A DNA stretch of 5,618 bases, taken from the NCBI GenBank assembly GCA_938003715.1, contig CALKYK010000354.1, positions 1-5,618 of the forward strand, in the 5' to 3' direction. Origin of the DNA: an uncultured Gammaproteobacteria bacterium (lineage in GTDB: Bacteria > Pseudomonadota > Gammaproteobacteria > Steroidobacterales > Woeseiaceae). Of the stretch, positions 1-5,168 are shown piece by piece. Each line of letters begins with the position of its first letter. Position 1 is the stretch's first letter. The notes beneath the pieces were generated by a model. That model searched no databases. It was not told the origin of the DNA and saw nothing but the letters and a program-made list of their open reading frames with translations. The position numbers and the translations under genes are program-made.

Positions 1-56
1 TCCTGGCCTGAGTCTGAGCGGGCGCCGACGGCGCGCGCCTCGACTTCGCTCCGACG

Positions 57-503
57 GTGCAGTGTGACGACGGCACCGGGGCGGTCGACGCCGCCAGCGC
101 GGCGGTCGCGGTGGAGGCCTGGGTCTCGGACGACGAACGGGTCGCGCAGGCGTTCATCGCTGCCCTCGAGAAAAGCGACGGTGCGCCCGCCGTGGATGGC
201 ATGGAACCCCTGCAGGACATGCCCACGTCGCTGCTGCCGGTCGAGGCACTGGCCGACCACGTCGGTCCCGGCATTGCCGCCGCCGCGGCGGACATGCCCG
301 ACGGCGCCAGCGCGATCTTCGCCCGGCGCGGCCGCTGGCTCGTGATCCGCGTGAACGATCGCGAGTTCGCGACAGAGTCGGACCTGGCCTCGATTCGCAA
401 CCGGGTTCTGCTCGATTACCGCCGGCACCTCGCCGACCGCGCGCTCGAAGCCTACCTGGACGATCTGCGGCAGCGCGCCGACGTCGTGGTGCGCAAACCG
501 TGA
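57..503 (+). CDS. Probable parvulin-type (PpiC/SurA-like) peptidyl-prolyl isomerase, C-terminal part; 5' end broken or missing
   Basis: The last ~75 residues resemble the end of PpiC-like isomerases that often sit beside HupE/UreJ genes. They contain a short strand pair reading RGRWLVIRVNDREF, then a long charged helix (SDLASIRNRVLLDY...) and a final strand ending VVVRKP. This assignment is from memory of the family and is moderate. The catalytic parvulin core is not clearly recognisable, so what is present may be only the tail of a larger periplasmic folding factor. The GTG at 57 is the first usable start, but it has no Shine-Dalgarno sequence. Codons with G or C in third position continue upstream in the same frame to base 18, so the true gene very probably begins further left. 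In-frame TGA codons at 9-11 and 15-17 then block it. The stop codon overlaps the start of the next gene (GTGA, 500-503), so the two are probably translationally coupled. A role in folding the periplasmic domain of that next protein is an inference. Confidence 0.6.
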   Translation: MQCDDGTGAVDAASAAVAVEAWVSDDERVAQAFIAALEKSDGAPAVDGMEPLQDMPTSLLPVEALADHVGPGIAAAAADMPDGASAIFARRGRWLVIRVNDREFATESDLASIRNRVLLDYRRHLADRALEAYLDDLRQRADVVVRKP

Positions 504-1714
504 CCGGAGTTCTTCGACGCAGGCTGCTGGTCGCGGCGATGACGGTGCTCGTGCCACTCGCAGCGGATGCGCACACGCGCAGCGAAAGTTATTCACACTG
601 GTATGTGTCCAATTCGTCGGTGACGGCACAAGTGACCATACCCCTGCGCGAGGTCATGCTGCTGTACCAGGTGGCGGACGCGACGCTGCCGCCCGGTGAT
701 CTGTTTCTACGCGACGTCCAGGCGTCTGCCGGCGTTGCCCCAAAGGGTACCGACTGCGAACTCACCGGCAGCAACGCGTTGTCGGCGCCGTCGGGTTTCG
801 TGCGCACCGAGCTGTCGTTCGACTGCGCCGGCGCGACACCGACTGCGCTCTCGCTGCGGGCGATGTACGACGTGGCACCGGCGCACGTCAATTTTGCCCG
901 CGTGCATGCCGGCGGTCGCCAGTTCGGCGAGACGCTCCTGACAGACAGCGCGGACACCTGGGACATTACCGGTCTCGAAACAGCTCAGCGGTCACCGTCG
1001 TTCGCCGCATTCCTGATGCTCGGCGCCGAACACATCGCGGGCGGCATCGATCACATCGCGTTCCTGCTCGGCCTGATGCTGGTGGCGGGCTCCGTCGGCC
1101 GGACGATCGTCGCGGTCACCGGGTTCACGCTGGGTCACTCGCTGAGCCTCGCCGCCGCGGTGCTCGGGTACGTCCACGCCGAGGGGCGGCTGGTCGAGGC
1201 GTTCATCGGCTTCACTGTTGCGCTGGTCGCCGTCGAATACTTCATCGCGGATAGGCGCCACATCGGCCGCTATGCGCTGCTGTCGCTCGCAGCGGCCGCG
1301 GGCACCGGCGCCGCCGCGGTGATGAGCGGCGCCCTGGAACTGCGCGCGCTCGCAACCTACCTGGGCTTCGGGTTGTTTTCCGCCTGCTACCTGCTCGCGG
1401 CCGGCACGATGGTGCGAACCGATCCGAAGCGCATTCCGCTGCTCCTGTTCGTGGCGACGCTCTGCTTCGGTCTCGTGCACGGCTTTGGCTTCGCAGGGTT
1501 CCTGATGGATACGGGTCTTTTGGGTGGCGCGCTGTTCGTGCCGCTGCTCGGATTCAACCTGGGCGTCGAACTCGGCCAGCTCGCGCTGGTCGCTGTTGCG
1601 CTGCTCGCGGCGCGAGTTCTCGGTGATCACGTGCCTCGCGCCCTGCCGCAGCTCGTTGCGGCCGGGCTCGCGAGCATCGGCGTGTACTGGTTCGTCGGCC
1701 GCACGCTCGGGTGA
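500..1714 (+). CDS. HupE/UreJ-family membrane protein with N-terminal periplasmic domain
   Basis: This 404-residue protein begins with a signal peptide: RRR at 6-8, a hydrophobic stretch, and a likely cut after ADA at 22-24, which leaves His25 at the mature N-terminus. Residues ~25-165 form a beta-rich, presumably periplasmic domain with two cysteines (C86, C109) that could form a disulfide. From ~168 there are seven or eight membrane segments carrying the family signatures: H178 and DH at 184-185 in the first segment, FTLGHS (H213), HGFGFAG (H327) and GFNLGVELGQ (N353, E357, Q360). HupE proteins are known nickel or cobalt permeases. Forms with a large N-terminal domain, like this one, are poorly characterised, so metal transport is a family-level inference. 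The GTG start overlaps the preceding stop and supplies the basic n-region of the signal; the next start (ATG at 539) would remove it. No hydrogenase or urease gene is nearby. Confidence 0.9.
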   Translation: MTGVLRRRLLVAAMTVLVPLAADAHTRSESYSHWYVSNSSVTAQVTIPLREVMLLYQVADATLPPGDLFLRDVQASAGVAPKGTDCELTGSNALSAPSGFVRTELSFDCAGATPTALSLRAMYDVAPAHVNFARVHAGGRQFGETLLTDSADTWDITGLETAQRSPSFAAFLMLGAEHIAGGIDHIAFLLGLMLVAGSVGRTIVAVTGFTLGHSLSLAAAVLGYVHAEGRLVEAFIGFTVALVAVEYFIADRRHIGRYALLSLAAAAGTGAAAVMSGALELRALATYLGFGLFSACYLLAAGTMVRTDPKRIPLLLFVATLCFGLVHGFGFAGFLMDTGLLGGALFVPLLGFNLGVELGQLALVAVALLAARVLGDHVPRALPQLVAAGLASIGVYWFVGRTLG

Positions 1715-1715
1715 T
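1710..1715 (+). promoter_or_regulatory. Ribosome binding site of the dehalogenase gene, overlapping the upstream stop codon
   Basis: GGTGAT matches part of the extended Shine-Dalgarno consensus (complementary to the 16S rRNA 3' end) and lies six bases before the ATG at 1722. The TGA stop of the HupE-like gene (1712-1714) lies inside it. A ribosome terminating there would sit on the next gene's binding site, which implies coupled translation. The site also favours ATG 1722 over ATG 1731, which would be 15 bases away. Confidence 0.5.
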
Positions 1716-1721
1716 TTGCAG

Positions 1722-2615
1722 ATGAAGATCATGCGCACACCGGCATCGCGCTTCGACAACCTGCCGGACTATCCCTTCGAGCCGCAATTCGCGGAGGTCG
1801 ATGGCCTGCGCGTGCACTTCGTGGACGAGGGACCGAGAGACGGCGAAGTGGTGCTGCTCCTGCACGGCGAACCGACCTGGAGCTACCTGTACCGGCACAT
1901 GATCCCGCCGCTCGTCAGCGCCGGCCTGCGCGCCGTCGCGCCGGACCTGACGGGATTCGGCAAGTCGGACAAGCCGCGCCGGCGCGGTGCATACAGTTAC
2001 GAACGCCACGTGCGCTGGATGACCGCTTTCGTCGAGGCCGTCGGACTCGAGTGCATCACGCTGGTGTGCCAGGACTGGGGGTCACTGATCGGACTGCGCG
2101 TTGCAGCGGAAAACGAATCTCGCTTCGCCCGCGTCGTGGTCGCCAACGGCGGCCTGCCGACCGGCGACCAGGAGATGCCGAAGGCGTTTCGAACCTGGCA
2201 GGCGTTCGCCCGCTACAGCCCCTGGTTCCCGATCGGAAAAATCGTGCAGAGCGGTACACGACGCAGGCTGACCGACGACGAGCGGAGAGCCTACGACGCG
2301 CCGTTCCCGTCGTACCGCTACAAGGCAGGCGCCCGCGCCTTCCCGCTGCTGGTCCCGTCGCGGCCCGACGATCCGGCCGCGCCGGCGAACCGCGCCGCCT
2401 GGGAGACGTTCGGTCGCTGGCAGAAACCGTTCCTGACCGCGTTCGGCAACCGCGACCCGATCACGCGCGGCGCGAACGACGCATTCATTCGCCACGTGCC
2501 GGGCGCCCGGGCGCAGCCGCACCGTACGATTCTCGACGCGGGCCATTTCATACAGGAAGACGCGCCGGCGGAACTCGCGGCCGCGGTTACCGAGCTCGTG
2601 AAATCGAAGGCGTGA
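1722..2615 (+). CDS. dhmA: Haloalkane dehalogenase, type I (DhlA/DhmA-like alpha/beta hydrolase)
   Basis: The product (297 residues) hydrolyses carbon-halogen bonds of haloalkanes to an alcohol and free halide in the cytoplasm; it has no signal peptide. The N-terminus (RTPASRFDNLPDYPFEP) and HGEPTWSYLYR align from memory with Xanthobacter DhlA. The expected catalytic set is complete: nucleophile D118 in QDWG, halide-binding W119 and W159 (cap domain), oxyanion-region E50, catalytic acid D245 in GNRDP, and base H275 in DAGHFIQE. W119 and W159 are 40 residues apart, against 50 in DhlA (W125, W175), so the cap lacks the DhlA expansion. Start ATG 1722 is supported by GGTGAT six bases upstream; ATG 1731 (residue 4) is the alternative. 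The gene lies seven bases after the HupE-like gene in an apparent operon and converges on fdxA with a five-base gap. The family is confident; the real substrate is unknown and need not be a synthetic haloalkane. Confidence 0.93.
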   Translation: MKIMRTPASRFDNLPDYPFEPQFAEVDGLRVHFVDEGPRDGEVVLLLHGEPTWSYLYRHMIPPLVSAGLRAVAPDLTGFGKSDKPRRRGAYSYERHVRWMTAFVEAVGLECITLVCQDWGSLIGLRVAAENESRFARVVVANGGLPTGDQEMPKAFRTWQAFARYSPWFPIGKIVQSGTRRRLTDDERRAYDAPFPSYRYKAGARAFPLLVPSRPDDPAAPANRAAWETFGRWQKPFLTAFGNRDPITRGANDAFIRHVPGARAQPHRTILDAGHFIQEDAPAELAAAVTELVKSKA

Positions 2616-2620
2616 GCGGA

Positions 2621-2944
2621 TCAGCGCTCGAGGAGCTGTCGCTTGTCCTTCACCTCGCGCCATTCGTCGGCGTCGGGCGGCGGGTCCTTCATCTCGGTGA
2701 TGACCGGCCATTCGCGCGACAGCTCTTCGTTTAGCTTCAGGAATTCGCGCTGGTCTTCTGGCAGCTCGTCCTCGGAAAAGATCGCCTCGACCGGGCATTC
2801 CGGTTCGCACAGCGTGCAGTCGATGCACTCCTCGGGATCGATCACCAGCATGTTCGGCCCCTCGTGGAAACAGTCCACCGGGCAGACTTCGACGCAGTCG
2901 GTCAGCTTGCACTTGATGCAGGATTCGGTGACGACGAACGTCAT
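2621..2944 (-). CDS. fdxA: FdxA, 7Fe ferredoxin ([3Fe-4S][4Fe-4S], Azotobacter FdI type)
   Basis: This small cytoplasmic electron carrier of 107 residues has the same length and near-identical layout as Azotobacter vinelandii ferredoxin I. Cysteines lie at 9, 12, 17, 21 and 25, then at 40, 43, 46 and 50. By analogy with the known structure, C9, C17 and C50 hold the [3Fe-4S] cluster, and C21, C40, C43 and C46 hold the [4Fe-4S] cluster. The second motif, CIDCTLCEPECP, is canonical. The acidic C-terminal extension (from about SEDELPEDQ to the terminal LER) is characteristic of FdxA. The ATG is preceded by GAGGA with an eight-base spacer. The gene is transcribed away from the beta-oxidation gene and towards the dehalogenase, so it is probably monocistronic. 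In other bacteria FdxA is linked to oxidative-stress response and NADPH:ferredoxin reductase; its partner here is not in the window. Confidence 0.97.
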   Translation of the reverse strand: MTFVVTESCIKCKLTDCVEVCPVDCFHEGPNMLVIDPEECIDCTLCEPECPVEAIFSEDELPEDQREFLKLNEELSREWPVITEMKDPPPDADEWREVKDKRQLLER

Positions 2945-2952
2945 GCACGGGG

Positions 2953-2957
2953 TCCTC
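2953..2957 (-). promoter_or_regulatory. Ribosome binding site of fdxA
   Basis: On the minus strand this reads GAGGA, eight bases before the fdxA ATG. It is the clearest Shine-Dalgarno sequence in the window and fixes the fdxA start at the position expected from Azotobacter FdI. Confidence 0.6.
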
Positions 2958-2976
2958 GGGCCGTCGCGGGCACGTA

Positions 2977-3005
2977 AAGCTATTCGATAGACCGGGGGAG
3001 TTCAA
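2977..3005 (-). promoter_or_regulatory. Candidate sigma70-type promoter for fdxA
   Basis: On the minus strand, TTGAAC (3000-3005) resembles the -35 consensus TTGACA. TAGCTT (2977-2982) is a weak -10 element, and the spacer is 17 bases. The inverted arms CTAT and ATAG (2980-2990, three-base centre) overlap the -10 and could be an operator. The element lies in a relatively AT-rich patch of a GC-rich region, which supports a promoter, but the -10 match is only three of six. Confidence 0.35.
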
Positions 3006-3009
3006 GCCT

Positions 3010-3040
3010 GCCGCGCGGCGGTCCGGTACCGCTTGCGCAA
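3010..3040. promoter_or_regulatory. Cluster of three perfect palindromes in the divergent fdxA / beta-oxidation control region
   Basis: Three exact palindromes lie almost end to end: GCCGCGCGGC (3010-3019), CGGTACCG (3024-3031) and TTGCGCAA (3033-3040). They sit just upstream of the candidate fdxA -35 and 44 bases or more before the chosen start of the beta-oxidation gene at 3084. That is where an operator for either gene would be expected. I do not recognise any as a known FadR or PsrA site. They could also arise by chance in GC-rich DNA. No good promoter for the plus-strand gene is visible; a GACAAT at 3047-3052 is -10-like but lacks a -35. Confidence 0.25.
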
Positions 3041-3083
3041 TTCTGCGACAATGCGCTCCCCGCAGTGTGAGCACGCCCCGACA

Positions 3084-5168
3084 ATGGATCCCGTAAGCCT
3101 CGACGTCAAAAAATCGATCGGCGTCATCACGGTCGACAACCCGCCGGTCAATGCGCTCTCCGGGGCGGTACGCGAAGGCATCGCCGACTGCATCGACGCC
3201 GCGGGCGCGGACGGCGCGGTGCACGCCGTCGTCCTGATCTGCGCCGGCCGGACGTTCATAGCCGGTGCGGACATACGCGAATTCGACAAGCCCCCCCAAC
3301 CGCCGCACCTGCCGGACCTGGTCGCACGTATCGAGGCGATGGACAAACCCGTCGTCGCGGCCATACACGGCACGGCGCTCGGCGGCGGGCTCGAGGTGGC
3401 CATGGGCTGTCACTACCGCATTGCAGCCGATACGGCGATGCTCGGCCTGCCGGAAGTGAAGCTCGGCCTGCTGCCCGGGGCGAGCGGTACGCAGCGCCTG
3501 CCTCGCCTGGTCGGCGTTCCGAAAGCGCTCGAGATGATGCTGTCGGGCGAGCCGATCGACGCCGCCGACGCGGTCGCATCGGGACTGGTCGACGAAATCA
3601 CCACCGGAGATCTCCTTGCTGCGGCCGTCGACTACGCGAAGCGCGTTATCGACCGCGGAGTCCGGCGAGTTCGCGATTTCGACATTGCTCCGGTCGATGA
3701 AGCGGTGTTCGAGAACACTCGCGCTACGCTGGCAAAAAAAGCGCGTGGCCTGGTTTCCCCGTTTCGCATCGTCGACGCCGTCGAACTCGGTCTGACGGAC
3801 GGCTTCGATCAGGCCGTGGCATTCGAACGCGACGCATTCCTCGAATGCAAGGCGTCACCGCAGTCCGCAGGGCTGCGCCATGCTTTTTTTGCAGAGCGCG
3901 CGGTGTCCAGGGTGCCCGGCATCGAGCGGAATACCGACATCCGGCCGATTGAAACAATAGGTGTACTCGGCGCGGGCACGATGGGTGCCGGCATTGCTTA
4001 CAGCGGCCTGCTTTCCGGTCTTCACGTGCACCTGCTCGACAACAGCCGCGAGGGCCTGGAGCGCGGTGCCGCCACGATCCGGGGTTATTTCGAAGGCGGC
4101 GTCGCCCGGGGCAAGCTGAGCCAGTCGGAGATGGACGACGGCCTGGCGAGACTGGCGACGACCGACGACTACGACGTGCTATCGGATGTCGATCTCGTGA
4201 TCGAGGCCGTCTTCGAAAGCATGGCGGTCAAAAAGGATGTGTTCGAAACGCTGGACCGCGTCGTCAAACCGGGCGCGATACTCGCCACCAATACCTCGAC
4301 GCTCGACATCGACGAAATCGCGTCCGTTACCGGGCGGCCGCAGGACGTGATCGGGCTGCACTTTTTCAGTCCGGCGCACATCATGCGGCTGCTCGAGATC
4401 GTGCGCGGCGCGAAGACGGCGCCCGACGTGATCGCGACCTCACTCGCGCTGGCGAAGCGGCTGCGCAAGATCGGCGTCGTCGTCGGCAACTGCTTCGGCT
4501 TCGTCGGCAACCGCATGCTGTACGGCTACGGCAGGGAGAACCAGCTTTTGCTGCTGGAAGGTGCGGCCCCGCAAGACATCGACCTTGCGCTGACCGACTG
4601 GGGCATGGCGATGGGCCCCAATGCGGTGGGCGACCTGGCCGGACGCGACGGGGGCTACAAGGTGCGCAGGGAAAGAGACGACCTGCCGGACGACCCGCGT
4701 TTTTATCGTGTTGCCGACCTTTTGGCCGAACAGGGCCGGTACGGGCAGAAAACCGGCAAGGGCATCTACCGCTACGAAGCCGGGTCGCGCACGCCGCTGC
4801 CGGACCCCGACGTCGAGGCCATGATTGCGGCGGAAGCCGAACGGCTCGGCGTCGAGCGCCGCGACATTGACGAAGACGAAATCGTCACCCGTTGCATCTA
4901 CGCAATGATCCTCGAGGGTGCGCGCATCCTCGAGGAAGGCATCGCGACCCGCGCCGGTGACATCGACGTGATCTGGATCAACGGTTACGGCTTTCCACGG
5001 CATCGCGGCGGCCCGATGCACTTCGCCGACACGGTTGGCGCCAAGGCGGTGTACGACACCGTCTGCGCGTATCGGGACCGCTTCGGCCCGCAGTACTGGG
5101 AGCCACCGACGCTGCTTGAAAAACTCGCCGGCGATGGCGGCCGCTTTGCCGACCTGGACGGCGGCTGA
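3084..5168 (+). CDS. Fused enoyl-CoA hydratase / 3-hydroxyacyl-CoA dehydrogenase (FadB/FadJ-like, beta-oxidation)
   Basis: This 694-residue bifunctional enzyme hydrates trans-2-enoyl-CoA and then oxidises the 3-hydroxyacyl-CoA with NAD+. Residues ~1-190 are the crotonase domain: oxyanion-hole region AGADI at 60-64, and catalytic glutamates E104 (GGGLE) and E124 (GLPE), 20 apart as in E. coli FadB E119/E139. A helical linker follows to ~285. The NAD-binding domain has GAGTMG at 296-301, with S405 in NTS, the dyad H426 (HFFSP) and E438, and N476 in VGNR. Two C-terminal dehydrogenase domains cover about 467-694. The length matches the ~700-residue class that includes peroxisomal type 1 multifunctional enzyme, shorter than E. 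coli FadB. ATG 3084 is chosen because the N-terminus then starts at the first crotonase strand; ATG 3051 or TTG 3033 would add 11 or 17 residues of no family character. The Shine-Dalgarno sequence is poor. No thiolase (FadA) gene is adjacent. Its stop directly abuts that of the next gene. Confidence 0.95.
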   Translation: MDPVSLDVKKSIGVITVDNPPVNALSGAVREGIADCIDAAGADGAVHAVVLICAGRTFIAGADIREFDKPPQPPHLPDLVARIEAMDKPVVAAIHGTALGGGLEVAMGCHYRIAADTAMLGLPEVKLGLLPGASGTQRLPRLVGVPKALEMMLSGEPIDAADAVASGLVDEITTGDLLAAAVDYAKRVIDRGVRRVRDFDIAPVDEAVFENTRATLAKKARGLVSPFRIVDAVELGLTDGFDQAVAFERDAFLECKASPQSAGLRHAFFAERAVSRVPGIERNTDIRPIETIGVLGAGTMGAGIAYSGLLSGLHVHLLDNSREGLERGAATIRGYFEGGVARGKLSQSEMDDGLARLATTDDYDVLSDVDLVIEAVFESMAVKKDVFETLDRVVKPGAILATNTSTLDIDEIASVTGRPQDVIGLHFFSPAHIMRLLEIVRGAKTAPDVIATSLALAKRLRKIGVVVGNCFGFVGNRMLYGYGRENQLLLLEGAAPQDIDLALTDWGMAMGPNAVGDLAGRDGGYKVRRERDDLPDDPRFYRVADLLAEQGRYGQKTGKGIYRYEAGSRTPLPDPDVEAMIAAEAERLGVERRDIDEDEIVTRCIYAMILEGARILEEGIATRAGDIDVIWINGYGFPRHRGGPMHFADTVGAKAVYDTVCAYRDRFGPQYWEPPTLLEKLAGDGGRFADLDGG

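Noticed and set aside
1524..1721. Upstream extension of the dehalogenase frame, which could suggest a fusion or longer N-terminus
   Set aside because: The extension overlaps the conserved C-terminal membrane segments of the HupE-like gene and encodes low-complexity Ser/Arg/Cys sequence. The family N-terminus begins at ATG 1722, which also has a ribosome binding site.
992..1759. A 255-codon minus-strand open frame opposite the HupE-like gene
   Set aside because: Its composition (Arg, Glu, Gln, His rich) is that expected from the antisense of a hydrophobic membrane-protein gene, and it lacks any family motif.
2622..2640. Short inverted arms (GCTC/GAGC) at the fdxA 3' end as a terminator
   Set aside because: A four-base stem without a T-run inside the last fdxA codons is not a credible terminator.
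2643..2990. A 115-codon plus-strand open frame opposite fdxA
   Set aside because: Its serine-rich product is the antisense of an acidic ferredoxin gene whose nine cysteines are all in place.
3033..3083. Longer N-terminus for the beta-oxidation enzyme from TTG 3033 or ATG 3051
   Set aside because: The added residues show no crotonase-family character and neither start has a ribosome binding site. TTG 3033 also falls in the palindrome cluster.
2082..3413. A 443-codon open frame on the minus strand spanning the dehalogenase, fdxA and beta-oxidation genes
   Set aside because: It overlaps three confidently identified genes in another frame. Its product is arginine-rich and has no recognisable domain. 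Long antisense frames are common in GC-rich DNA.
4440..5021. A 193-codon minus-strand open frame inside the beta-oxidation gene
   Set aside because: It lies wholly within the conserved dehydrogenase domains on the other strand and has no recognisable motif.
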